This document shows, in pieces, positions 31,683 through 39,813 of a stretch of DNA of 64,000 bases. Origin of the DNA: Thiocystis violacea. GTDB lineage: Bacteria > Pseudomonadota > Gammaproteobacteria > Chromatiales > Chromatiaceae. How positions within the stretch are numbered: position 1 is the stretch's first letter; every line of letters starts with the position of its first letter. The stretch spans positions 50,975 to 114,974 of the forward strand of contig NZ_NRRG01000009.1 in the NCBI RefSeq assembly GCF_016583575.1, in the 5' to 3' direction. A model generated the notes under the pieces. It made no database searches and had not been told where the DNA came from. It worked only from the letters and a program-made list of their open reading frames with translations. Both the position numbers and the translations under genes were made by a program.

Positions 31683-31904
31683 ACGATTCCGGCCTCAGCA
31701 AGAACGGCAGCTAACCACCTCAGAAATCAAGATGCCAGGGCGGAACGCGATAGCGGTTTCTCTACCTCGGCGGCTGGCTGGACGGCGGATCACCCTGCGG
31801 GCATCCGCCCCCGGCCCTCGATCGCTGTCGCTTTCCGGGCCGGGATGCTCCAAACGGCCGCGTCCCCCGTGTCGTCATCGCTCCAGGTGTGCGCAACGAG
31901 CCGA
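31683..31904. other. Gap after the Mrr-like gene with repeat copy 2
   Basis: No gene is seen. It holds the second copy of the palindromic core (31738-31758) and otherwise unstructured sequence before the convergent toxin gene. Confidence 0.45.
31738..31758. repeat. Palindromic repeat, copy 2 (right of the Mrr-like gene)
   Basis: Carries the same CGGAACGCGATAGCGGTT core as 30661-30685, direct orientation, but its right arm diverges so the hairpin is incomplete. Confidence 0.7.
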
Positions 31905-32219
31905 TCATTCGCGGTAGGCCGATGCAGGCAGACGCAACAGCCGCTCGCTGCGCCAGACACGAACAACGCGCACCTGCTGCGGATCCCGGCGATAGACGAT
32001 CCGGAATGGCGGGTGGATCAGCTCCCGCAGAAAGGCTTGGCCAAACTCCGGAACCATGCGTCCGAGGTCCGAGTGGTCGGCGAGCACCTCAACGCGCTGG
32101 AAGATCTCGGCGACGAGCCGGTCGCCGACCCCCAGCACCCCTTCCGTGGCGTACCACTCCTGGATGCCCGCCAAGTCGCGGAGCGCGGACTCGGCGAAGC
32201 TGATCACGGCGACGCCCAT
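31905..32219 (-). CDS. RelE/ParE-family toxin
   Basis: 104-residue protein with the ParE/RelE fold pattern: FAESALRDLAGIQEWYATEG helix, VEVLADHSDLGRMVPEFG loop and a C-terminal ELIHPPFRIVYRRDPQQVRV strand pair. ParE-type members poison gyrase, RelE-type cleave ribosome-bound mRNA; the sequence looks nearer ParE, but this is not settled. It follows the Phd-like antitoxin by four bases on the same strand. Confidence 0.85.
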   Translation of the reverse strand: MGVAVISFAESALRDLAGIQEWYATEGVLGVGDRLVAEIFQRVEVLADHSDLGRMVPEFGQAFLRELIHPPFRIVYRRDPQQVRVVRVWRSERLLRLPASAYRE

Positions 32220-32223
32220 GCCG

Positions 32224-32493
32224 CTATCCCAAACCGAATCTGGCCTTGGCCTCGGCGAGGGAGACCTCGCGGCCGGCGTCCAGGTCGGCCAATCCCGCGA
32301 CCACCGCGCGCATGAAGGCGCGCTCCTCCGCCGCCTGTTCGTAATCGGCCAGGGACTGCATGACGGCGACGCCGCGCCCTCGGCTGGTCAGCAGCACCGG
32401 CCGATGGGCCTCGGCGGCGTGCTTGACCACGCGACCTGGGTTGACCTTGAGGTCGGTCAATGGAACCACGTCTTCGGAGAATTTCACGCTCAT
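32224..32493 (-). CDS. Phd/YefM-family antitoxin
   Basis: 89-residue antitoxin with the Phd/YefM DNA-binding N-terminus: VVPLTDLKVNPGRVVKHAAE then RPVLLTSRGRGVAVMQSLADYE. The C-terminal part is helical and acidic and would neutralise the adjacent ParE-like toxin. Antitoxin-first order and tight spacing mean both are made from one mRNA that the antitoxin itself probably represses. Confidence 0.9.
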   Translation of the reverse strand: MSVKFSEDVVPLTDLKVNPGRVVKHAAEAHRPVLLTSRGRGVAVMQSLADYEQAAEERAFMRAVVAGLADLDAGREVSLAEAKARFGLG

Positions 32494-32684
32494 GGATCTA
32501 TCCCAAGGACTGATTGAGCAAGGACAGTAGCACCTGTTAAGTGGTCCGCCAACGTCGCTGACAACCGGGCCGGAGGCCGCCGGGGGACGAGACGATGTTT
32601 CGGTCGACCCGGCCGCCTTCGACCCTGGCCCGAATCTCGCTTATTTCCCAGGGAGTCCATCACAACGCCCAAAGGAGAATCGAG

Positions 32685-33536
32685 ATGTCGCCCATGCTGC
32701 CTGAACAAGTCCGGGATCTCCTGCGGCAAGTCCGCTTTCCTGGCCGCTCGCGTGACCTGGTCTCGCTTGGTTTCGTCAAGAGCATCGCCGTCGAGGGGTC
32801 GAGTATCGAGGTCGAGATCACGCCGGATTCGATCAACGCGGAGAAGGTCGCGATCATGGAGCGCGAGGTCCAGGATCTGCTGCGCGAGGCGCGCTTCGAG
32901 ACGATCGAGATCCACACCGAGCCGCCTTACGACGACGACTCGCTGCTGCTCGGCGGGGCCTCGGTCAACCCCTTGCAAGTCGACCTGCGCGAGTACGGTC
33001 TGGACCCCATCCCCGACCCCGGACATGGCGGGGCGCCACACCTGAAGGATCTGCTCGCGGCTGGCGAGGACAAACCCCAGAAGCCGAAGGGGCCGCCGAC
33101 CGAGCCGCCCGCCGACTTCGAGCCGCCGATCGTCGAAGGGCCGCAGGGCAACGCGGACCCGACCTATGCAGGACCGATCCCGGTCTTTCAGTGGCAGGTC
33201 GATCCCGAGTCGCCCGAGGCAACCACCAACAAGGTCAAGCTCAGTATCGGCAGTTGGAACTATGTCGTCCTCTGGCTGACCCATGCCGAGCAGGATCTGA
33301 TCTATGCCTCCGTGCACGCCCGGCACTGGATCTACTACAACGGCGAGGCCCGCCCGAATCCCGCCGGCCGCACCGAGGGCGTCAACCTGGTCTACGACCG
33401 TCAGCGCGCGGGCGTGGTCGCCATCTACGGCACCGTGAAGGATTTCCGCCCCTTCGTCGAAGCCTTCCGCCGTGCCTATCAGGGGGACGCGGGCGAGGCC
33501 GAGTCAGCGGCGGCCGAGGGGGCTGATCGTATTTGA
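32685..33536 (+). CDS. DUF59/MIP18-like protein, paralogue of the nar-operon gene
   Basis: 283-residue cytoplasmic protein with the same build as the product of 18037-18903: an N-terminal MIP18/DUF59-like domain (VRDLLRQVRFPGRSRDLVSL, about residues 8-27) and a C-terminal block with EGVNLVYDRQRAGVVAIYGT and VKDFRPFVEAF. Between them is a Pro/Glu/Lys-rich linker (about 125-155). ATG at 32685 has AAAGGAG upstream. Unlike its paralogue it stands alone. Residues around 190-215 (QVDPESPEATTNKVKL) also align with the paralogue's DPHDPQARTC region. Function unknown; iron-sulfur or cofactor assembly is only suggested by the domain. Confidence 0.72.
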   Translation: MSPMLPEQVRDLLRQVRFPGRSRDLVSLGFVKSIAVEGSSIEVEITPDSINAEKVAIMEREVQDLLREARFETIEIHTEPPYDDDSLLLGGASVNPLQVDLREYGLDPIPDPGHGGAPHLKDLLAAGEDKPQKPKGPPTEPPADFEPPIVEGPQGNADPTYAGPIPVFQWQVDPESPEATTNKVKLSIGSWNYVVLWLTHAEQDLIYASVHARHWIYYNGEARPNPAGRTEGVNLVYDRQRAGVVAIYGTVKDFRPFVEAFRRAYQGDAGEAESAAAEGADRI

Positions 33537-33544
33537 AGATGTTC

Positions 33545-33574
33545 GGCCATTGAGTTAAGCCGTTCGTGGTGAGC
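33545..33574. repeat. Dispersed repeat (GGCCATTGAGTTAAG / GTTAAGCCGTTCGTGG)
   Basis: 33545-33559 is identical to 37852-37866, and 33554-33573 is identical to the reverse complement of 37975-37994. It is a partial, single-armed copy of the large palindromic element upstream of dabB. Confidence 0.75.
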
Positions 33575-33823
33575 TGGTCGCACCATGATCGGCTTCGCTT
33601 TCAAGCGACCAGGCCGCCAGCCGCCAGCCGCCAGCGATCCTCCCAGACCAGATCGACCACGACCGCGAACCTGGCCTTGACCACGATCAAGTCAGGCGCG
33701 CGGGCTTGCTGGTAAACCTATCCGCGCTCCCGGCGGTCCTCGACGGCCGCGATCGGCCCTTGTTTCGCGGGTTCATGCGCTTTCCATCGAAACATTCGCA
33801 TAAGCGGCTCGAATCGCTTTTGG

Positions 33824-33840
33824 TATCGAACACTTCGATA
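33824..33840. promoter_or_regulatory. Perfect dyad upstream of the response regulator
   Basis: TATCGAACACTTCGATA: 7-bp arms around CAC, in the only AT-rich part of the region, with further TATCG/CGATA half-sites over the next 90 bases. A possible operator for a regulator of the two-component genes. Confidence 0.35.
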
Positions 33841-34106
33841 TTATCATCCGATAAAATCCGCTTGTATCGGTATAAGAAGGCGTTATTCTCCCATTCGATT
33901 GCTGCTGAATTCCGCTCGTATCGCGTGATAACCGCAAGTCTTCCCAGCCTTGCGCCAATCCGTTCGGCCGTTGTCTCGCAACAGGGATGCCCTATTCGAA
34001 CGGCGATTGGGTCTCGCGAGAGAGCGATCGCTTCACTCATTCATAACAAGACCGTTGGCGGGTGGCGCAGGCGCGTCCACCAGCGACCAGCGCGGAGGAG
34101 GACACC

Positions 34107-35537
34107 ATGACATCCCAGCCACTCGAACGACGAGCGCACGACCTCGCGGGCGACCCCAGGACCGCGACGGACGCGGGCGATTCCATTCTCATCGTCGATG
34201 ACGAGCCCGGCATGCTGAGCTTCATCGAGCGCTCGCTCGCTCCCCATTTCGCACGTGTGGAAACTGCAGCCGACGCCAATACCGCGCGTGCGCTGGCGCG
34301 GGACCTTCATTTCGATCTCATGATCGTTGACATCCGGCTTCCCGGCTCGGCCAGCGGACTGGAGCTGGCGCGCGAGATTCGCGACCGTTACCAGGTCGAT
34401 CTGGATGTGATCTTCATCACCGGCTACGCGGACGTCTATGACGAGATCGACGCCCTGCGGGACGCCTCGGCCGATGTCCTGAGAAAGCCCTTCCTCGGCG
34501 ACCAACTGCTGGCCGTGATCCACCGCGCGCGCGAGCGGCGGCGGGTCGCCCGCGAGCAGGCGCTGGTCCAGCGCGAGCAGGATCGGCGACCCGTCGCCAA
34601 GCGGATCGTCGGCGAGAGCGAGTCGCTCAAGGAGATCTGGCGGACCATCCATCGGCTCGCCCCCATGCCCTCGACGGTGCTGATCAAGGGCGAGACCGGT
34701 ACCGGCAAGGAGCTGGTCGCGCGCGCGCTCCATGACCTCAGCGGGCGGCGCGGCAGCTATGTTCCGGTCAACTGCGGCGCCATCTCCGCCGACCTCATCG
34801 AGGGGGAGCTGTTCGGGCATCTGCGCGGCTCCTTCACCGGCGCGCATCAGGCCCGCAACGGGCTCTTCAGCCACGCTGATGGCGGCACCCTCTTCCTCGA
34901 CGAGATCGGCGAGATGCCGCTCCCCTTGCAGGCGAAGCTGCTGCGGGTGCTGGAGGAGCGGCGTTACCGTCCGGTCGGCGGCAATCAGGAGATCCCGGTC
35001 AACGCCCGGGTGATCGCCGCGACCAACCGCGATCTGGCCGCCGAGGTGCTCGCGGGGCGCTTCCGCAAGGATCTCTATTACCGGATCAATGTCGTGGATC
35101 TGCGCCTGCCGCCCCTGCGCGAGCGCCGGGGCGACATCCCCTTCCTCGCCGGCTATTTCCTCAACGTCCTGTCCACCGAGCTGGGCGTGCCCAACGCGGA
35201 GCTGAGTCCCTGGGATCTGGAGCAGCTCATGGGCTACGACTGGCCCGGCAACTGCCGCGAGCTGCGCAATGTCATCGAGCGATCCCTGCTTCTGGGCAAG
35301 CCGGTCGCCCATCTGCTCTGCGTCGCGCCCCCGTCGGAGCCGGGCGCGGGCGAGAGCGCCCTGGCGTCCAACCCAGCCTCGCTAGAGCGGGTGCAGCGCT
35401 CGCACATCCTGAGCGCGCTCTCCGCCGCTGGCGGCAACAAGACGGTCGCGGCGCGCGCGCTGGGGGTGTCGAGAAAGACGGTGGAGCGCAAACTCAAAGA
35501 GTGGTCGCATCCAGGCGATGCGACCGACTCCGACTGA
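34107..35537 (+). CDS. Sigma-54-dependent response regulator (NtrC family)
   Basis: 476-residue regulator with three domains. Receiver, about residues 25-140: acidic pair in ILIVDDEPG, phospho-acceptor Asp in [10 protein letters not shown], Lys in LRKPFL. AAA+ sigma-54 interaction domain, about 170-400: Walker [17 protein letters not shown] loop contacting sigma-54 (usual GAFTGA), Walker [12 protein letters not shown]-terminal Fis-type helix-turn-helix: [23 protein letters not shown] at 34107 follows GGAGGAGG. The partner kinase gene starts 122 bases downstream. The target operon is unknown. Confidence 0.93.
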   Translation: MTSQPLERRAHDLAGDPRTATDAGDSILIVDDEPGMLSFIERSLAPHFARVETAADANTARALARDLHFDLMIVDIRLPGSASGLELAREIRDRYQVDLDVIFITGYADVYDEIDALRDASADVLRKPFLGDQLLAVIHRARERRRVAREQALVQREQDRRPVAKRIVGESESLKEIWRTIHRLAPMPSTVLIKGETGTGKELVARALHDLSGRRGSYVPVNCGAISADLIEGELFGHLRGSFTGAHQARNGLFSHADGGTLFLDEIGEMPLPLQAKLLRVLEERRYRPVGGNQEIPVNARVIAATNRDLAAEVLAGRFRKDLYYRINVVDLRLPPLRERRGDIPFLAGYFLNVLSTELGVPNAELSPWDLEQLMGYDWPGNCRELRNVIERSLLLGKPVAHLLCVAPPSEPGAGESALASNPASLERVQRSHILSALSAAGGNKTVAARALGVSRKTVERKLKEWSHPGDATDSD

Positions 35538-35659
35538 GGGACCATGACGCTCAGGCGCCAGCACCCGGTCGCCGGCCTCTCCATGGCGCACCCCAGAGGT
35601 CGATCAGGCACCCCGCCGCCGGGGCGTTTCGATCAGCCCCAACGCCCGCCACGGCGCCG

Positions 35660-36592
35660 ATGACGGAAGCCCATGACCGCGACGCCGAGATCGCGCGTCT
35701 CCAGCAGGAGATCACGGCCCTCTCCGCCACGCTGAGCGAGACCCGCCAGGCGCATCGGGCTCAGACCGAGCGACTCGCCGCCGTCGGCGAGCTGATCGCC
35801 AGCGTCGCCCATGAGCTGAACAACCCGCTCGCCATCATGCTCGGCTACATGGAGCTGCTGACCCGCGAGCTGGGTCCGGATACCTGGGCGGTGCGTCTGG
35901 AGATCGATCTCATCTTGCGCCAGATCGAGCGTTCGCGCGGGATCATCGACAGCCTGTTGCGAATCGCCCGGCCGCTGGAGGATGTCGCGGTCCTGGAGCC
36001 CAGCGACCTTGCGGCCCTGATCGATGAGTGCCTGGCACTCGTGCTCCAGCAAGCGCCGCGGACGAATATCCAGATCCGCACGAACCTGGCCGCGACCACC
36101 GGGGTCGGAATCGGCCGTCAAGACCTGCAACAGGTCATCATCAATCTGCTGGTGAACGCGCTGCACGCGGTCGAGTCCGAGGGGGGACTGATCGAGGTCA
36201 GCTCGCGCGATTGGGAGGGACGAGGCATCCTCATCGGCGTCCGGGATACTGGACCTGGGGTGCCGCTGGAGATTGCGGACCGGATCTTCAGCCCCTTCTT
36301 CACGACCAAGGGCGCGGGCAAGGGGACCGGGCTGGGGCTCTCGGTCAGCGCCGGTCTCATCCGCCGCCATGGCGGCGCCCTGACCCTGGAATCCACGTCC
36401 GAGCGGGGAGCCGAATTCGGGATCTGGGTGTTGCGCGAGCCCATCTTCGACGCCTCGGGCGACTGGCTCACCCAAAGCCTGGTATCGAGCCCCCGGTCGA
36501 GTCCGAGCGCGCCGCTCACCCCCCCGTCATGTTCATGTGACGAAAGATCACCGGCTTGGCCTGGAGATCGAACTCATGACCCCGGGGCTTGA
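35660..36592 (+). CDS. Soluble PAS-less histidine kinase
   Basis: 310-residue kinase with no membrane helix. A short coiled coil (residues 8-40) leads into the HisKA domain with phosphorylated His in SVAHELNNPLAIMLGYMELL, then an HATPase domain: N box INLLVNALHAVE, G1 DTGPGVP, F box FSPFFTTKG, G2 GTGLGLSVSAGLI. Probably senses a cytoplasmic signal through its N-terminus or a partner. ATG at 35660 is the first that gives a sensible start. The gene runs 77 bases into the end of moaA, on the opposite strand, so its last 25 residues are low-complexity and may be a recent extension. Confidence 0.88.
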   Translation: MTEAHDRDAEIARLQQEITALSATLSETRQAHRAQTERLAAVGELIASVAHELNNPLAIMLGYMELLTRELGPDTWAVRLEIDLILRQIERSRGIIDSLLRIARPLEDVAVLEPSDLAALIDECLALVLQQAPRTNIQIRTNLAATTGVGIGRQDLQQVIINLLVNALHAVESEGGLIEVSSRDWEGRGILIGVRDTGPGVPLEIADRIFSPFFTTKGAGKGTGLGLSVSAGLIRRHGGALTLESTSERGAEFGIWVLREPIFDASGDWLTQSLVSSPRSSPSAPLTPPSCSCDERSPAWPGDRTHDPGA

Positions 36593-37553
36593 GGTCCATG
36601 GCGGCGACGATGGCCCGCTTGACCCGCTCGTCGTCCGTGGGGTTGGCATGCAGGACGCGCCGCAGATCGCTCGAATGCTCCTGACCCAGACAGAGCAGTA
36701 GCCGCCCAAGCGCCGTGACCCGCACCCGATTGCAGTCGCCGCAGAAGTTGTGGCTGTGCGGCGAGATGAAGCCGACGCGCGTCTCCTCCCCGGCGATCTG
36801 GAAGTATTTGGACGGACCGCCGGTGCCGTCGATGGTCGGCAGCAGATCGAAGTGCTCGGCGAGGTCGCGCCGGATTTCATCGCTGGAGTAATAGGCCTCG
36901 GCCCGATCGTGATCGCCGATCACCCCGAGCGGCATCTCCTCGATGAAGCTGATGTCGAGCCCGCGCTCGATGGCGAAGCGCACCAGGTCGACCACCTCGT
37001 CATGATTGCGGTGCTTGAGCACCACGGTGTTGAGCTTGATGCGCTGGAAGCCGACGCGACGCGCCGCCTCCAGTCCGGCGAGTGTCTTGCCGATCTCCCC
37101 GACCCTTGTGATGGCGCGGAAGCGCTCCGGACTCAGGGTGTCCAGGCTGATGTTGACCCGGGTCACGCCGGCATCCTTGAGCGCACCGGCATAGCGCCCG
37201 AGCTGGGTCGCGTTGGTGGTGAGGGTGAGATCCCGCACCCCCGGCAGCGCGCCCAACTGCTCGAATAGCCAGATGACGTTGGGGCGCACCAGCGGCTCGC
37301 CGCCGGTCACCCGCAGCTTGGTCACGCCCAGCTCGCTGAACAGCCGGCCAAGTCGCGCCATCTCTTCCAGGGTGAGGAGCTGCGCGCGCGGCAGGAAGGT
37401 CATCTTCTCGGACATGCAGTAGACGCAGCGCAGATCGCAGCGGTCGGTGACGGACAGCCTCACATAGTTGACTCGGCGACCGAAACGATCGATCAGACCA
37501 GCGGCCGGTTGTGCGGGCTGGGCCTTGGATGGTGCGGGTTGTTGTGGATTCAC
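36516..37553 (-). CDS. moaA: MoaA GTP 3',8-cyclase (molybdenum cofactor)
   Basis: 345-residue radical SAM enzyme for the first step of molybdopterin synthesis. It has the N-terminal cluster motif CDLRCVYCMSE, GGEPLVRPN, and the second C-terminal cluster around NFCGDCNRVRVT with a later cysteine in LLLCLG; the protein ends in the required GG of RHMNMTGG. Start is GTG at 37553, preceded by AGGAG at six bases; it gives a 25-residue lead before the radical SAM core. Molybdopterin is needed by NarG and the other molybdoenzyme in the window. Its 3' end overlaps the kinase gene tail to tail. Confidence 0.95.
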   Translation of the reverse strand: MNPQQPAPSKAQPAQPAAGLIDRFGRRVNYVRLSVTDRCDLRCVYCMSEKMTFLPRAQLLTLEEMARLGRLFSELGVTKLRVTGGEPLVRPNVIWLFEQLGALPGVRDLTLTTNATQLGRYAGALKDAGVTRVNISLDTLSPERFRAITRVGEIGKTLAGLEAARRVGFQRIKLNTVVLKHRNHDEVVDLVRFAIERGLDISFIEEMPLGVIGDHDRAEAYYSSDEIRRDLAEHFDLLPTIDGTGGPSKYFQIAGEETRVGFISPHSHNFCGDCNRVRVTALGRLLLCLGQEHSSDLRRVLHANPTDDERVKRAIVAAMDLKPRGHEFDLQAKPVIFRHMNMTGG

Positions 37554-38063
37554 GCGGTCTCCTAATGGCGATGGTCGAGCGCGCATGGCTCCCGAGCCCC
37601 GAGCGGACATCGCGCCGATGGGTCCGCGCCTAGCGAGGTCATCCTCTCCGTAGCAGGCTCCGTGCCGTTGCAGGAACGGCCTGTCCCAACCGTTGCGGCC
37701 GATCGTCTCGCCCCAGGAGCGGGACAAAGCGTCGCGGCGCTGTCCATCGGACGGGTCCTTTTGTCCCAGCGCGGTCGATCCCGACCGATTCGTAGGATGG
37801 GTAGAGCGCAGCGAAACCCATCTTCCAGGCCACTCGTAGCTCGTGGATCTCGGCCATTGAGTTAAGGATTTTCCGTTCGCCCTGAGCTTGTCGAAGGGTG
37901 GACGGAAAATCCTAAGCCTCGGAGCGTTAAGCCGTTCATGGTTCGACAAGGCTCTCCTGAGCGAAGCCGAAGGGCTCACCACGAACGGCTTAACTTAATG
38001 GCAGAGTTCGTAGAGCTTGGAGGATGGGTTTCGCTGCGCTCTACCCATCCTACGCCCCGCGTC
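37554..38063. other. moaA-dabB intergenic region dominated by repeats
   Basis: About 510 bases with no gene seen. From 37791 to 38054 it is nearly all nested inverted repeats, listed separately. Promoters for moaA (minus) and the dab operon (plus) must lie here, but I cannot point to boxes. Confidence 0.5.
37791..38054. repeat. Large nested palindromic element upstream of dabB
   Basis: Outer arms 37791-37822 and 38023-38054 are exact reverse complements over 32 bases (start CGTAGGATGGGTAGAGCG). Within are two more perfect pairs: AGGATTTTCCGT 37865-37876 with ACGGAAAATCCT 37902-37913, and GTTAAGCCGTTC 37926-37937 with GAACGGCTTAAC 37983-37994. The outer arms belong to the family also found at 10273-10434; the inner arms are shared with 33545-33574. 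A composite of several REP-type repeats inserted into one another is the simplest reading. Confidence 0.85.
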
Positions 38064-39812
38064 ATGGCGCGTGACTTGCTCATGGCATCCCAGACTCGTG
38101 ACGAAACACGGACCGGGAGCCACTTCGCCTTGCTTGCCTACGTCGCCTATCTGCTACCGCTGCTGGGATTGATCTCGGCGCTGTCCGTGCTGCTGCTGGC
38201 CGGGCGGATCGGCGAGCGCGTGGCGCGTCTGAGCGTCGGCTTCAGCCTGGCCATCTTCGTCGTGGCCCTGGGTCTCTTCTCGCAACAGGTCTTTCTAGGT
38301 CAGGGACAGCTCGCGACGCTCGGCATCAGCCTCTTCACTATTCATTTCGACGCACTCACCGCCCTTATGGCCCTGGCGGTGAGCGCCATCAGTCTGGTGG
38401 TGCATCTCTACTCGGTGCGCTACATGCGCGAGGACCCGGCGCATACCCGCTTCTTCGTGCTGCTCGACGGCATCAACGCCATGATCATGCTGATGGTGCT
38501 GGCCGGGGATCTGCTGACCCTGCTACTGGCCTGGCATTCCATGGGGGTCATCCTCTACTTCCTGCTCAACCACGACACCCGCCGCGAGGCCGCCAAACGC
38601 TACGCCTTCTGGACACTGATCACCCATCGCATCGGCGACCTGCCGCTGATGGCCGCCGCCGCCCTGCTCTATTCCAGCTACGGCACCCTGAGCATTCCGG
38701 TGCTCTTCGAGGCCATCGCCGCCGATCCCGAGCGCGCCGGCGCCCTGGGGCTGCCGGTCAGCGAGACCGTCGGGCTGCTGATCCTGCTGGCCGCCTTCGC
38801 CAAGTCGGCCCAGTTCCCCTTCCACACCTGGCTGCCCTACACCATGGAGGGACCGACGCCGGTCTCCGCCCTGATGCACGCCGGCATCGTCAACGCGGGC
38901 GGGTTCCTCATCAATCGCTTCGCGCCGGTCTTCGCCCTCACCGATTCGGTGCTCCAGATCGCCCTGCTGGTCGGGCTGACGACCACGCTCATGGGCTCGG
39001 TGATGATGCTGATGCAGAGCGACATCAAGCGCTCGCTCGGCTATTCGACCATGGGACAAATGGGGTACATGGTGATGGAGTGCGGTCTGGGCGCTTTCTC
39101 GCTGGCGATCTTCCATCTGATCGCGCATGGCATCTTCAAGGCGACCCTGTTTCTCGATTCCGGCAGCCTGATCGGGCGGGCGCGCAAGGATTCGAACATC
39201 CCCGAGGGCGAGATCTACCAGTTCATGGTGGAGCGCCGAACACCCCGGCCGCCGCTGTCCTGGATCATCTTCGCCGGGATCACCATCGCGGTGCCGCTGG
39301 CGATCGTGGTCAGCGCCCACCAGATGATCGACGAAGGTTTCCTGAGCCACCAGGGGGCCATGATCCTGCTGCTCTTCGGCTGGATCACGGGCGCGCAGAC
39401 CCTCTTTTTCGTCTACAAGATCGGCGGCGATCGGCCGTTCAGGCTGCTGGGCTACGTGGTCCTCTCCTTCGCCCTGGTGATCCTGGGCTATGTGCTCGCC
39501 GGACACACGATCGACACCCTGCTCTATCCGGACCCGGCCTTCCGCGAGGCGCTCTACGACGCGGCCTCCCTGCCGGCACCGCTGTTCACGGTGCTGATGC
39601 TGGTCCTGGTCGCCACCATCGCGGGAGCCTGGCTGCTGGTGTTCCGCTCGGCCGCCCGGCGCGAGCCGCTGACCCGCCGCTACCGCAATCTCTATCTCTC
39701 GCTCTACGCCTGGATGTCGCGCGAGTTCTATGTCGCCGATCTCCATGGCCGGCTGGCGAGCGCCTTGCTGGCACGCTCGCGCCGGCTCAACGCCCTGCTG
39801 CGGTGGGTCTGA
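38064..39812 (+). CDS. dabB: DabB-type proton-conducting subunit (NuoL-like)
   Basis: 582-residue membrane protein of the NADH dehydrogenase subunit 5/NuoL family. Key parts: HLYSVRYMREDP (about residue 113), the charged Lys in KSAQFPFHTWLPYTMEGPTP, the HAGIVNAGGFLINR helix and the DIKRSLGYSTMGQMGYM block. In DAB systems DabB couples cation or proton flow to CO2 hydration by DabA; the downstream DUF2309 genes confirm this assignment over complex I. The start is uncertain: ATG at 38064 is the first beyond the repeat element, ATG at 38082 is also possible, and neither has a good ribosome site. Confidence 0.88.
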   Translation: MARDLLMASQTRDETRTGSHFALLAYVAYLLPLLGLISALSVLLLAGRIGERVARLSVGFSLAIFVVALGLFSQQVFLGQGQLATLGISLFTIHFDALTALMALAVSAISLVVHLYSVRYMREDPAHTRFFVLLDGINAMIMLMVLAGDLLTLLLAWHSMGVILYFLLNHDTRREAAKRYAFWTLITHRIGDLPLMAAAALLYSSYGTLSIPVLFEAIAADPERAGALGLPVSETVGLLILLAAFAKSAQFPFHTWLPYTMEGPTPVSALMHAGIVNAGGFLINRFAPVFALTDSVLQIALLVGLTTTLMGSVMMLMQSDIKRSLGYSTMGQMGYMVMECGLGAFSLAIFHLIAHGIFKATLFLDSGSLIGRARKDSNIPEGEIYQFMVERRTPRPPLSWIIFAGITIAVPLAIVVSAHQMIDEGFLSHQGAMILLLFGWITGAQTLFFVYKIGGDRPFRLLGYVVLSFALVILGYVLAGHTIDTLLYPDPAFREALYDAASLPAPLFTVLMLVLVATIAGAWLLVFRSAARREPLTRRYRNLYLSLYAWMSREFYVADLHGRLASALLARSRRLNALLRWV

Positions 39813-39813
39813 G

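Larger units (their letters stand above)
33537..34106. other. AT-richer control region upstream of the two-component genes
   Basis: About 570 bases with no convincing gene; both long open frames here lack family resemblance and codon bias. Contents seen: a dispersed repeat half at 33545-33574 shared with the moaA-dabB gap, a triple tandem GCCGCCA at 33613-33633, and an AT-rich stretch around 33800-33930 with several TATCG/CGATA half-sites including the perfect dyad TATCGAA-CAC-TTCGATA at 33824-33840. No sigma-54 promoter was seen. Confidence 0.5.

Noticed and set aside
33687..34040. Minus-strand 117-codon frame upstream of the response regulator
   Set aside because: No family match, overlaps another open frame and lies in a repeat-bearing AT-rich control region.
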